Shown here: positions 19,001 to 30,039 of the stretch, piece after piece
Layout of the letters: every line of letters starts with the position of its first letter
How positions within the stretch are numbered: the first letter of the stretch is position 1
DNA from: Bolinopsis microptera
Taxonomy: Eukaryota; Ctenophora; Tentaculata; Lobata; Bolinopsidae
Length of the DNA: 64,000 nucleotides
Assembly: GCF_026151205.1 (NCBI RefSeq)
Contig: NC_087081.1
Span: 17,541,859-17,605,858, forward strand
Direction: 5' to 3'
Made by a program: the position numbers and the translations under genes
The notes under the pieces: model-generated
Databases searched by the model: none
The model's input: the letters and a program-made list of their open reading frames with translations, nothing else
Told to the model about the DNA's origin: nothing

Positions 19001-22000
19001 GTAGGTGGTGCACAGCTGGGTAGGTGGTGCACAGCTGGGTAGGTGGCGCCCCCCTTAGGTAGTGCACAGCCCCCCCCCCCCCCCCCTTAGGTGGTGCACA
19101 CTGGGTAGGTGGTGCACAGCTGGGTAGGTGGTGCACAGCTGGGTAAGCAGGGCCCTTTGTTACGCCACTAATATGTTTGTTGACAATTGTCCCCCCCCCC
19201 CCCCCCCCCCCATCAATTGACCCCCTATGTAATTACAATTGTCGTGAAATCAGGGTCAGGGTTGGGGGGTCAATTGTCGCCCACCCATTTACAAGACAAG
19301 GTAGCCTAGGGGTTAAAGCATCCGCCTTCTGCGTAGAAGGTTTATATTATTAGGGTTAAAATCCCTGTTTCACCTAGTCTAGAGAGTAACTAAGGATCCA
19401 TTAGATCTATGCGATCTCCTCGGTCGGCTCAGCCGAATGATAGAAAACTTGATTGAGGGTTAAATGAGGAGGGGTACCTGCTAAAAGATGAAGAATCTTC
19501 TTAGAATACCCCTTTAGAATACCCCTTTAGAATACCCCTTTAGAATACCCCTTTAGAATACCCCTTTAGAATACCCCTTTAGAATACCCCTTTAGAATAC
19601 CCCTTTAGAATACCCCTTTAGAATACCCCTTTAGAATACCCCTTTAGAATACCCCTTTAGAATACCCCTTTAGAATACCCCTTTAGAATACCCCTTTAGA
19701 ATACCCCTTTAGAATACCCCTTTAGAATACCCCTTTAGAATACCCCTTTAGAATACCCCTTTAGAATACCCCTTTAGAATACCCCTTTAGAATACCCCTT
19801 TAGAATACCCCTTTAGAATACCCCTTTAGAATACCCCTTTAGAATACCCCTTTAGAATACCCCTTTAGAATACCCCTTTAGAATACCCCTTTAGAATACC
19901 CCTTTAGAATACCCCTTTAGAATACCCCTTTAGAATACCCCTTTAGAATACCCCTTTAGAATACCCCTTTAGGATACCCCTTTAGAATACCCCTTTAGAA
20001 TACCCCTTTAGAATACCCCTTTAGAATACCCCTTCAGAATACCCCTTTAGAATTCCCCATTAGAATACCTCTTTAGAATACCCCTTTAGAATACCCCTTT
20101 AGAATACCCCTTTAGAATACCCCTTTACTTCAGTACATCTACATTGTAGTGTACTGTAAACACAGTACTATATTACTATAACTATTATTAACTATTAATT
20201 GTATATATATCCTACTTCACAGACAATTCTAAAATTTGGACGAGAACAATGTTTTGAAGTTTTTGCAAATTTTGAAAATAGGTAGAATGTAAGGTTGCTC
20301 CTTCATAAATCGTCTTTTTCTCCGATAATAAATTGTAATCCCGATAATAAATTGCAATCCCGATAACACTCGACCTCTGCCTGATCCAGAGGATGTCACC
20401 ATTTCACCTTCACACAGATATCGAACGCTGTAAAAAGATGACGATCAGACCTCATTAAATTTTGAAAATGTTTTTATCCTGTCACTTGACCATAATTTAA
20501 ATCGATAAAAAGTATTTTTTATAGGGGAGCAACATATCGATATGTAAGAATAATGAATTTTAGAGGTATGATATATATCATACCTCTAAAATTCATTATT
20601 CTTATTTGGTACTGAAGATTGGTATTGTTTTCTACATAATATCATGAAACGGATCGTTTGCCCGCCGCGCCAGTTTGAGTGTTTCCCTTTGTTTGAAATA
20701 TAATCCTCCTGCTTGATTGCAGTTGAGCACTCTTTGGGAATCCAAGTAACAACTAATCATTATATAATATATATATGTATATTTCATTGGCTGGACTTTT
20801 ACACAATAAAAGAAAGCGGTTGTGATTAGATCTTCGTAAGTCTTTGCATCATTTATTTACATCAATTCTCAAATTATTTGTTATATAGCATAGTAGTGTT
20901 GAAAGTATTAAAACTGTAATATATTATATATATATATATATATCCATAGACACAGTGTTTCGTCCTATTAGGACTCATCAGTATGGCTCAAATCATCAGG
21001 GTTGGTTTTGCTGATGGCGGGAATCGATCCAGAACAAATCTAATTGGCGGGCAAACGATCCGTTTCATGATATGTATAAAACAATACCAATCGTCAGTGT
21101 CAAATAGAATAATGAATTGTAGCGCTATGACATGTTGCTCTTTTATAAAGTAATTTTTATCGATCATGAAACATTTTCAAAATTATCAAAATTCAAAAAG
21201 TTTTTCACGAAAAAACTGTTTTTGGCACAGTGGAAACTAAAATAGCACCCCAGCTAGGAAGGTCTTGTGACAACTGTAGTAGACACTTGATACACTGCAG
21301 TTAAATCCTGGCATATATATTATATAGGAAATAGGTTAAACATAACAAGAATTCTATCCGTTTTTTCGTGGTGGCAGACGCAATCTCTGATCAGTTCACT
21401 ATATAATACAGTTCATTATATAATACAGTTCACTATATAATACAGTTCACTATATAATACAGTTCACTATATAATACAGTTCATTATATAATACAGTTCA
21501 CTATATAATACAGTTCACTATATAATACAGTTCACTATATAATACATGCTGAAGATCCAGGAGACCACTATTGTGATGAACGAAGGACCCGACCTCCCCC
21601 CCCCCCCCCAAATGATGCCAAAGATATAATTCGATGAAAAATTCCATGGCATTAATGAAAATCTTGAACAAAGGTTATGTACATACCATATTTCTTAATT
21701 TTTTTATTGCCAGTCGTTGATCATCAAAAAACAGGTTTTCCAATATTTCAGGTGTCGATTGATGAAATGTTGTCGCTAGCTTGTCGACAAGGAAAACAAG
21801 ATATTGTGGAGCTGTTGCTGGAAAGTGGGGCCAGTGTGAATCATAGAAATAGCACAGGTACGATCTTATCCTGTGTTTTTCAGTTTTTATAAGAACTAAC
21901 TGTGAAAATTATTTGTTGAAAAACGTAATTTAGTTAATTCGATCAACTGTTAAGACATTTTATTTTTAAATAGCTATCCGATTATAGTATAGGGAATCAG

Positions 22001-22211
22001 AGTTGTACACCGTAATACTATACTATACTATATACTATATACTATATAATACTATTACACGATACTTTAGGTTTACTTTAAGTATCGTGAAGGATAATGT
22101 TAAAATATTAATACGCAGGGAACACGCCCTTGTTGGAAGCTTGTAGTCAAGGTCACGTGACCGTTGCTAAGCTGCTACTGGACCGCGGAGCAGAGATAGA
22201 CGCTCCCACTG
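16074..22211 (+). CDS. Ankyrin-repeat protein, 5' coding exons (3' part not found)
   Basis: Three exons fit in phase. Exon a (16074-16121) runs from ATG to GAG|GTAAAT and encodes MTESGDEGEVVVHDTE. Exon b (21752-21857, TTTCAG|GTGTCG to ACAG|GTACGA) encodes IDEMLSLACRQGKQDIVELL and SGASVNHRNST. Exon c (22119-22211, ACGCAG|GGAACA to ACTG|GTTTGT) encodes NTPLLEACSQGH and AKLLLDRGAEIDAP. The last two are ankyrin repeats (TPL..A...GH..V...LL..GA.I), and exon c is exactly 31 codons, phase 1 at both ends, as is usual for single-repeat exons. The large first intron contains the donor-derived minisatellite and other repeats. Further exons are not seen; degraded Gypsy sequence starts ~120 bp after exon c. 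The repeats resemble Mask/ANKHD1-type ankyrins, but so do many others. Joining exon a to exon b is inference from phase. Confidence 0.6.
16112..18035 (+). repeat. ~1.9-kb minisatellite made of 5' splice-site copies
   Basis: The core unit is ACACAGAGGTAAATATAT followed by TACAAACCTATCACAA. It alternates irregularly with a spacer, ACACCATTACAATAC, or AAAGTAC-extended forms. There are several tens of cores. The first unit overlaps the end of ankyrin exon a: the exon's last bases ACACAGAG and the start of its intron GTAAATATATT are the unit. The whole array therefore lies in intron 1 and repeats an exon-intron boundary. Confidence 0.9.
18040..18575. other. No gene seen
   Basis: AT-rich intronic sequence between the minisatellite and a GC-rich repeat. 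No feature supported. Confidence 0.35.
18600..19172. mobile_element. CAGTGGCGTAAC-family mini-element, degraded copy with internal tandem repeats
   Basis: Shared with 52296-52585 are GGTGATTTTAGAGGAT, GCCGGTAAAATCTCTAAAA, AATTGTCCCACATT and ACGACGATTTGGCGCCCCCC, with the end AGCAGGGCCCTTTGTTACGCCACT. This copy has internal tandem expansions: CGCCCCTCCTTTGGCG units at 18640-18755 and GGTGGTGCACAGCTGGGTA units at 18980-19145, plus C tracts. The left terminus is not recognisable. Confidence 0.65.
19185..19288. mobile_element. ACAATTG-family G/C-rich mini-element, short copy
   Basis: The ends are GACAATTGTCCCC and GGGGGGTCAATTGTCGCCCACC. The interior has GTAATTACAATTGTCGTGAAATC and only two GGGTCA hexamers. 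The long copy at 42975-43490 has the same ends but a large hexamer array, so this copy approximates the ancestral form. A tract of about 21 C lies near the left end. Confidence 0.6.
19286..19500 (+). mobile_element. Second type of tRNA-derived SINE
   Basis: The tRNA-like head has A box TAGCCTAGGGGTTAAAGC and B box AGGGTTAAAATCCC and differs from the head of the 998 and 40292 SINEs. The body shares with them TAAGGATCC, CTCAGCCGAAT and TGAGGGTTAAATGAGGAG in the same order. The 3' end runs directly into a 13-bp tandem array. A different tRNA head on a common central region is the usual hallmark of SINE families with a conserved central domain. Confidence 0.7.
19500..20127 (+). repeat. 13-bp minisatellite forming the SINE tail
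   Basis: TTTAGAATACCCC is repeated about 48 times with very few variants (single-base changes near 19970, 20033 and 20050-20070). It starts exactly at the SINE 3' end (CTTCTTAGAATACCCC), so the array is an expansion of the SINE tail. Confidence 0.9.
20545..20604. repeat. Perfect 60-bp palindrome
   Basis: TAAGAATAATGAATTTTAG and the bases up to position 20574 are followed by their exact reverse complement to 20604. It lies within the left arm of the inverted repeat; the right arm has only one such half. It would extrude as a cruciform or an RNA hairpin. Confidence 0.9.
20942..20988 (-). ncRNA. Type I hammerhead ribozyme
   Basis: On the minus strand the order is CCATA (stem I, 5' side, 20986-20982), CTGATGA (conserved core, 20981-20975), GTCC-TAATA-GGAC (stem II and loop, 20974-20962), GAAA (conserved core, 20961-20958), CAC..GTG (very short stem III), TC with the expected cleavage after C at 20949, and TATGG (stem I, 3' side, 20948-20944), which pairs with CCATA. 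Both invariant blocks, stem II and stem I are intact. A minimal stem III with a palindromic sequence is typical of Penelope-like and retrozyme hammerheads, which may work as dimers. Its role there is self-cleavage of the element RNA. Confidence 0.85.
21392..21545 (+). repeat. 17-bp minisatellite, about 9 copies
   Basis: The unit is CAGTTCACTATATAATA, with C/T variation in the seventh base. The array ends ~200 bp before ankyrin exon b, inside intron 1. Confidence 0.9.
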
Positions 22212-22319
22212 GTTTGTACATTCTTTCTCATTTTTTGTACTCCCCTGCATTTTGGTAATATTTTGGATATTCCTTAATTGCGTTGGGAGTCACCTCTATG
22301 CACTAACTGCAGTGTTAGA

Positions 22320-23200
22320 ACGAGGTAGCGAGGTACAACCTGTCATTGAACCGGAGAAGTGTTGAATTTGGATTCAAAGAAATAGACTTCCTAGGATTTC
22401 ATATCAGGACACAATGAAGTGTTACCCAGAAAGACAATGGTTCAAAAGGTTGATTGGACTTCCCGATCCCTCAAATAAAAAGAAGGTTTCAAAGACTTTT
22501 AGGTATTGATAACTTCAACAGACGTTTTGTCCCAAATATGCGAGATAACAAAAACCTTTAACCATGATTCTATCAGATAAAGAGAAGTTTGTCTGGGGTA
22601 ATAAGCAGAAACACGCTCTGATAATTGATAGGACAGTCTCACCTCAAAGCACCAGCACTTGGGTTACCAGATTTCTCAAAATGTTTCTACATTCTATCAG
22701 ATGCATCAGAAATCTCAGTGGGAGGAGTCTTGTTTCAGAAGATGATAAAGGCCGGAATATCACGCTAGGATGTCATTCCAAAACATACAGGAAATGTCAG
22801 AGAAACTGGCAGGTAACAGAATGGAGCTATTTTGCTATCAAGAGTGCCAAGAAAGTGGATGTGTATTGCTCAGGCAAGTATTATTTATTACTGACCTCGA
22901 GCCGTTGATATTCATCCGTAATCACCATGACAACAGAGGAAAGATTGTTAGTGGGTGTTGAGCTTGAAATCAATTGATTACACTATTGAGTACATCAAAC
23001 GAGGAAGATAACGTGATTGCTGATGCCCTAAGTAGAGTAGAATCAGAGAAAAATCCTGTAGAAGCACTGAAGCGGATGGAGACGAGTATATCTATTCATA
23101 CTGATGATAAAAATGACTCAAAATTACTGTTTGATATTGAAAGATTATAAAAGTTTCAAAAGGAGGTTAAAGCACTGCGAGTAGTAGTGAAATGAGCTTG
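22320..23200 (+). pseudogene. Gypsy/Ty3-like RT-RNase H fragment, forward copy
   Basis: The translation has many stops and shifts but retains the order expected after the RT palm: KEIDFLGFHI, FPDPSNKKK, DNFNRRFVPNM and, further on, RNase H-region sequence (SVGGVLFQKM). This corresponds to the FLGH..., P.P...K.LR.FLGL.NYYRRF and RNase H blocks of chromovirus/Gypsy-type pol. It is the same stretch of pol that is repeated in reverse orientation from 23215. Confidence 0.65.
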
Positions 23201-23214
23201 AAGAACAAAAGAAC

Positions 23215-25870
23215 ATAAATTAACAGGTCCGTTCTTCAAGCTTTTTCATACAAATCGGCTCAGCAGTGATTTTTCCCTCCTTTTGAAACTTTTTTAATCT
23301 TTTCAAATATCACAGTATTTTGGAGTCAGTTTTATCAGCAGTATGATAGATATACTCGTCTCTCCGCTTCTGTGCGTACGGATTTTTCTCTGATTTCTAC
23401 TCTTACTTAGGCATCAGAAATCTTCGTTATCTTCTCCTTTGAAGTACTCAATGTGTAATCAATAGATTCAAGCTCTATCAAACCATTAACATCTTTCTCT
23501 GTTGTCTTGGTGATTACGGATGAATTTCAAACGGCTCGTGGTCAGATAAATAAATATTTTCTTTTGCTGGCAATACACATCCACTTTCTTGTGCACTCTT
23601 TGATAGCAATTGCTTCCTATTCTGTTACCTTCCAGTTTCTCTGACATTTCTGTAGGGTTTTGGGAATGACTTCCTTGCGTGTATCCGGCCTTTATCATCT
23701 TTCTGAAACAAGACTCCTCCCACCTGGATTTCTGATGCATTCTGATGAAGTAAGATGAAACATTTTGAGAAATCTGGTAACCCTAGTGCTGGTGCTTTTT
23801 GAGATGTCTTTCAATTGATCTAGAGCTTGTTGCTGCTTATACCCCAGTCAAATTCTCTTTATCTGATAGAATCATGGTTTAAAGGTTTTGTTATATCTGC
23901 AATATTTGGGGACAAAAGCGTCTGTTGAGTTACCATTCAGAAAAGTCTTTGAAAACCTGCTTTTTAGTTGGAGGGATCGGGATGTCAATCAACTTTTGAA
24001 CATTGTTTTTCTGGGTAACACTTCATGTGTTGATTATGAAAATACTAGGACGTCTATTTCTTTGAATCAAATTCACACTTCTCGGGTTTCAATGACAGGT
24101 TGAACCTCTCTACCTTTCTAACACTGCAGTTAGTGCATAGAGGTGTTTCTTCGAGAACGTTTCTGAAAATATGAAACATTATCACTAAATGCTCCAATCC
24201 ATCAATATCTCTTTCTTTTAGATCATTGATCTTTTTATCCATTTTCCTTTGCGAAAGTTGCTTTGGCTACTTTTTTTAAGTCCAATAGGCATACGTTTGA
24301 CATTATTAATTTACATTAGGCACGTGAATGAAAGTTTTTCTTTGTATTCATCTTCAGGTTTACCTCCAAACACCAGTAACTGAAGCGAAGGCTAGTTGGG
24401 ATAAAGTAGTTGCAGTTCAAACAAGCATCAATCATATCATTCTCGTAAGGAGGGGTTATGTCGGGGTTAAGGAATCTTGGGATCGTTATTTTATTCATAT
24501 TACGGAAATCTATGATCCAATCGTTTGTATTGTCTGTTAGTGCGAGAAGAGGGTTTACTAATTGTATGGCAGATTTAGAAGGGCGGATTTTTAATTCCAT
24601 TTATTTAACATCTCAATCACTTGTTGATTAACTTCATTTTTCCAATTTGTCAGGAATTCTTAGTACCTTGGCTTGGACCATACACGGGTCGTTCTCTACT
24701 AATGATTACGATGAAGTTCTCAGTGAGTGCACACTTTGGAGCTTTGCTGTTTTTGACAAAAAACTTGGCATAAAAATCTTCTAACATCAATTTGATGCCG
24801 TTTCTTTCTGATTTTCAGCGCAGTCTTGACCAATCTTACATCTGTGATGATATGGTGATAACTTGGTATGATCTTCGGTGACCATGAATAACCCAGTCTT
24901 CTCCTATTCTCACTCTCTGATTTGTCCAGTCAAATTCAGTGGTCCAAAATGTTTGGCAAAAAGTCTCTGCCCAAAAATCAAAATTCTCCTGTCAGGAATT
25001 GGCAGTGGTTTCAGACCAGATTGCTTTGTCTCCAAGTTGAACTGATTAGAATCCTGCATTCAACTGGTTCTTCCAGCATATTCAAACACCTCCAATCCCT
25101 AAACCTTATGGGACTTGGTGGATACTAATTCAGGAAACCAGTACTTACTCATCATGATATCCCTAGCTCCGCTGTCAAATAGTATGTCCACGTCCTTCTC
25201 AACCATTGTTCACTGAGATGATGCCTTATAGTCATAATTGTCTTCATTGGCAACTTTTGAAGTGTTGGGGCTTCTAGAACTTCTGGAACTGAGCTATTCG
25301 ACCTTTTCAAGGTGGGCTGGGCTATTATTTCCTCTGTAGTGGAGATAGAGCTATGGAGCTATTGTTTTCGGTCAATTTAACATTAGCTTTTTTTCTCATG
25401 ATGTACCTTCTTTGCACAACGAACACATTTTCTTTTGCGCAATCGGTTGGCATAGTGACGTTTTCTAGGCATATTCCAACATTTTCTGTCTTTGCCAATT
25501 ATATCCAGCATAGTTCTTTGTGTGAAGTTGGTTTGTTGTACATAACAATCTGTTCGGCCTCACCATCAGTGTTTTGGTCGTCCTCCTTCTTGAAACATAC
25601 CCAGCATCCTTGAAAATTGTGGCCAACCTTCTCTCAGTTCTTCTGCCCATATTGGATTTCATCTGCAACAAATACATCAAAAATCTTCTTTCTTTTATTG
25701 ATGATTTGAGGTGTACTTGTGCGTTCTTTAGGGTATTCAATTTATCTTTTCGCAATCTTGAAAAAATTTCCACCACTGCTGCTGATCCAGGTTTCCGCTT
25801 TGGATTTGTCGCATTGCATCTAGATTTGCTCTCCATCTGGTATGACTTTCAGTACTTTAGCCAGTAGCAT
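23215..25870 (-). pseudogene. Gypsy/Ty3-like gag-pol remnant, inverted copy
   Basis: Read leftwards on the minus strand: a basic region (residue blocks at 25836-25465), an aspartic protease active site ILFDSGARDIMMSK near 25165-25200, the RT start IRPSKSAIQLVNPLL and WIIDFRNMNKITIPRFLNPD (24600-24400), then RNase H-region sequence (GGVLFQKM equivalent) near 23740-23490. Frameshifts separate all of these. Its 3' part mirrors 22320-23200, meeting at ~23210 (AAAGTTTCAAAAGGAGG against CCTCCTTTTGAAACTTTT), so the two copies form a long imperfect inverted repeat. Confidence 0.65.
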
Positions 25871-25879
25871 GTCAGGTTG

Positions 25880-27530
25880 TTATTTTGGCTATATCTGTTC
25901 GCTTTGCAGTAAGAAGAAATAACTGACTATGTCTGTTTTATGATCTTGTGCTGGCTTCAGGTCCCAAAACTCATTCACCACTTGATACTCTTCCACTGTC
26001 CCATCTATCAATTCTTCCTAAAAAGACTAAGTCTTTGTCTAGGGTATCTTCTTGATTCGCCGTTTCGGCTAAGAGAACATAAGCTGCTGAATACATAAGC
26101 GGGTATCATGCTCTTTTCTGAGCCTCTGGTCAGCGTTGCTGTAGCAGCCAGGTATCTCCTCCTCCATTCTCTCACAGGACTGGGCCCACTGTTAGGTGTG
26201 GTATTTGGAGTTTGATGCCTATCTTTACTTTTATACGAGAGGATGTTAATGTCAGTTGGTGCTACAATGGTCTTTTTTACAAATGATTTACACACTGATT
26301 CCACATAAAGATAACATCCTGTATAGTTAATTGTTAGAATGTATTATCAATGATATCATTAGATTACTCAATCACATTACTATCAAATATATCATTAGAT
26401 CAATCAATCACCATTCGTCCTTGACATTCACAACGATTCACAACACATGTTCCCACTTCTACAATCCTTTTATGTATAAATTCTTTTTCTGTCTCTCGTG
26501 GCTATGGTTACATAGTGGTTGGAGATCCTAGAGCCGTATTGGAAGGAGCTTGAGCATGAAATACTCTTACATCTATAAAATGCCCTTCCAATGGGTTCCT
26601 AACTCCTAGCACTACATTATCTAGCTCCATCTGCTTTGTTGGCCCTGCAGGATGTTCTCTCCCGTTGACAGGAATGTGGTAGAGGTTCAGTGGTAAACAT
26701 CTTTACAGCCAGCAGTTTCTAAAAGCTCTGCTATAACATCCTCAATGGATGTTGTGGCAAGAGATTACATTATCCACCCCTTTTGCATATTAAGGAGTGG
26801 TTAAATTGAGTTTCCCAAAGATTTGTACCTTAGGGGCTAGGGCTTCATTGAATCTTGCTTGTTGAGACAGAATCCGAATGATTTGAGCGGGAGTGACGAA
26901 AGCCAGGAATTGCCCCTTTCTCTGATGTAAGTTCTAATTGCAATTTCTGGGATTCATTTAGGTCATTTGTAACACTTCTTTTCTCTCCTGAAAAACTTTC
27001 CCTTGATTTTCGGATTACAGTCTGATTTTCTAGTTTTTCCTGATCATCCAAAAAAATCTTGGGTGCTGGTTGTTTGAGACTAAATGGTGGAAAAGACAAA
27101 GAGAAGCGCTTGTAGAGTGCATGGAAGACTATTCGCAATGTGACTAGAGGACCCGGTTGCATCTCAGCAGACGACGTTGGCGGTTAAAGCAGGTATGATT
27201 TTTGTTTTTTTTATTTGAAAATTCAATTTAATTCATTATATCTATAAATTCAAGCGTTTACATTTCAGCATGCAAAAATTACAATGATATTTTGATATAC
27301 TAGATGACTAAATGGTACTGCAATATAAGTGCTTATTGGTTGGCCTGATGCAACTATCGAGAAAAATTAAACTTGACATATAATAATTAATTCGGCTGAA
27401 ACTGAACCAACACCATAGCATGAGCCACTTAACGTTGGGGCGTCTACAAATTTGAATGACAAACATTAACAAGGAAAATCAAAACTATCATAAATAATAT
27501 AAAATAAAAAAAGGATTTTTGTTCTTTACT
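25880..27530. other. No gene identified; possibly further Gypsy-like sequence
   Basis: Minus-strand frames at 26008-26304 and 26845-27162 are charged and Ser-rich without a recognised domain. Their orientation matches the Gypsy remnant to the left, so they could be gag or leader sequence; this is a guess. Confidence 0.3.
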
Positions 27531-27536
27531 ATTCCG

Positions 27537-30030
27537 TCACATACTGATAAAAGAAAAAAGAAAAAGGACAACAAGCGATAGGAAATTGGATTTCGGACGG
27601 ACTCCCAAGAGGAAGTTGTAACCAACAAAAACAAATTTCTGAGACTCATAGATGATGAGGCTAATCTGGCCTGACTGTATTCGGCAGGCCCAGAGGGTAC
27701 TGAACAGTTGGCCCTTTAAAAGTAGGAAATCGCTCTGACTGCCGGATACATATGGTAGACTATTCCATTTCAGCATTGATCTATGAAAAAAGCTATTTCG
27801 GAAGGCATCCGAGAAGGGCACAGTGGTACTCATGTAAGTTGAAGTATCGACATATCCATTATTTGAGCATTGTGCTAGTGTATCGGTGACCCTCTGGACG
27901 GCATTGGAATATATTGTAGGGAGCGAAACGGGAAATTATGCTATTCACTATTTTTAGAAGGTCATAGATCTTTATAAATAAAATCTTCTGTTTAACAGGG
28001 GTATATTTTAGTTTCTTTTGCTCTGTTAGACAAGTTTTCGTCATTATAACTGGAGTAAGGTTCAATTGATCATTTAATAGCCCTCTTTTGGATAGCAACA
28101 AAACTGTGGATGATGAGTTGCAGATTGAGGGGACCTATGACAGAAACAATGTTCAAATATAGGACATAATTAACGCTAAAATAGAACCGATCTTTTCTGC
28201 CTTTTATCTAGTAGTGAAATTGACATGTTCTCTTATGTAGTCCAAGTCTAGAGGTAGCTTGTTGGAAACAAGAGCTTTTAAATTGTGCACCCCAATTAAA
28301 CCTGGAGTTTATTGCGACTTCCTAAATCTGACTGAGGGGGCACAAAGTCAATATCACTTCCAGTAAGTTTATAAAAGAAGTTATTTGAAATGGCAGTTAT
28401 CAGACCGTTTCTTTGCAGGACACAGAGAGGGCTTTGCAGTTTGTGGGTGGAACTTCATTCGATTCTCACTGACCAATCTTTATATCTGTGAGGTCATTCT
28501 GGGATTATGTGATGGTTCAGGGGTAACCATGGATCTCCTCCAAATTTTAGTGCTCATCTGCATAAAGGGGATTTGGTGCTTCAGAGACACGGGAACTGCA
28601 TTTATAAATATTACAAACAATAAAGGGCCAGTATGACTTGAGGTGACACCAGACCGAACCTGGTAGAGAGAGACGTTTGGCCTCCTATCACTACTTGTTG
28701 TTGTGCCCCTCATGATAGGAACTTAATTAAATTTTAAGGATTAGTCCATCGACATTAAAAAATATTCTATATTTACTTAAAATGAGGTCATGCGAAAACG
28801 CTATCAAAAGCTTTTGCAAAAATCAAAATATATTATATCAGTCTGGACCTGTTATTCAATGGCAAGTGCAAGATTGTCCGTAAAAGGTATCATTTGGGTT
28901 GTGCATGAAGTTCATTAACAAAACGTGTGTCGGTCATCCAAACAGATCAGAACATGCTAGCGTATACAGCAGTCTTTATGCACCTTCAAAGCTTTCATTA
29001 CAAGAGATGTTTAACGAGATAGGCTGTAGTTCTCACCGAAGACTTATCGCCCTTTTTCTTGTGCACTGGTACTACAAGTGCCAGCTTCCAATCGGGGTAT
29101 GCATCCGCTCGAGAAAGACAGGTTAAATAAAACACTAAGTGGGTATGCAAGGGGGGGGGGGGCCTTTTTGGGCACAGTTTTGTGGACTCTCCCATGGAAT
29201 CCATCAGGGCCAGGGGCCTTGTTAGGATTTAACTTTTTAAGAATCACAGAACATCTTCTCTACTATACACTAGACTTGAAAAAACAATCATCACGAAAAT
29301 CTATGTCAATGCCATAATCGCTTCTCATTGAGAAACTGCTCATAAAAATATTCGTTAAAAAGGGCAGCTTGATAGATGGATGTTTCGAAAAGCGGTTTTA
29401 TGATATTGGACAGTTTCAGGGATCCTGGTTGACTTTGATTTAGATTTAACGTAGTCCAGAATTTTTGAGATAAGAGCATCATCGGAGTCATCCTTCAACA
29501 CTGAGTCTCATTCTTTCGTCCATCAAATTTTTAAATTTTGTGCGAAAGCACGAAACTTTTGTTTATGAGACTCAGAGTTGCGTCCCTTATGCCTTATTCT
29601 CATTTCTCTTATTTCGTACGGAGGACGATCACATTCGGAGTCATACCATGGGGGTGGAACTGAGACTTAATGGGTCTTTTTAGGGATCCAGCGGTCACAG
29701 GCTGCACGAGAACTCTTCTGATCGAGTCCAGGCAAGATAAGGATCATTACACTCAAATATACTATCCAATCGTGCTAAATAACTCAGAATTCGGCCCCTA
29801 AAATTACCTTGACTATAATTAAAGATCTTTCTTTTAGGCTGCTTAATTACTTTGGTCTTAATATCAAATGTCAAATGTGATACTAAAGTGGTCGGACATA
29901 CCCACATTCGTTTTGATCTTAAAAACTTTAACATCCTTATTAGGTTTTGAATGTTAGTGAACACAAGATCTAAGGTGTTGCCTGCCTTGTGGTAGGGAGC
30001 TAATAAGTTGTGTAGGTCCGAGGTCATCAG
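27537..30030 (-). pseudogene. Decayed CR1-like LINE ORF2
   Basis: The minus-strand fragments follow ORF2 order: the endonuclease end and linker (HKAGNTLDLVFTNI, 30027-29695), RT start LNPNKAPGPDGFHG and LALVVPVHKKGDKS-type blocks (29247-28998), motif B GPLLFVIFINAVP followed by a decayed ADDTKIW-like stretch (28713-28480), and the C-terminal FRNSFFHRSMLKWNSLP (27833-27730). Stops and shifts lie between all of them. The FRNSFF..R....WN.LP ending is typical of CR1/L2/Jockey-like elements. Confidence 0.75.
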
Positions 30031-30039
30031 TGAGAAAAT

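Larger units (their letters stand above)
20440..21200 (-). repeat. Inverted-arm repeat enclosing a hammerhead ribozyme (PLE/retrozyme-like)
   Basis: The left arm (~20465-20665) and right arm (~21040-21195) are imperfect inverted copies: CATGAAACGGATCGTTTGCC against GGCAAACGATCCGTTTCATG, ATTGGTATTGTTTT against AAAACAATACCAAT, and GAGCAACAT against ATGTTGCTC. A TA microsatellite at 20922-20942 adjoins the ribozyme. Hammerheads of this type are known from Penelope-like element terminal repeats and from retrozymes. No protein-coding part is present here. Confidence 0.6.

Noticed and set aside
18530-19136. Cys/His-rich repeated frames (APPTQCAPPKG and similar)
   Set aside because: They come from tandem repeats inside a mini-element; no conserved domain.
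16112-20127. Regularly spaced repeats resembling a CRISPR array
   Set aside because: The spacers are themselves repeated and the units derive from a splice donor and a SINE tail. The surrounding genome is eukaryotic.
24316-24600. Functional Gypsy reverse transcriptase
   Set aside because: Only the first RT blocks are in frame; stops and shifts follow, so it is annotated as a remnant.
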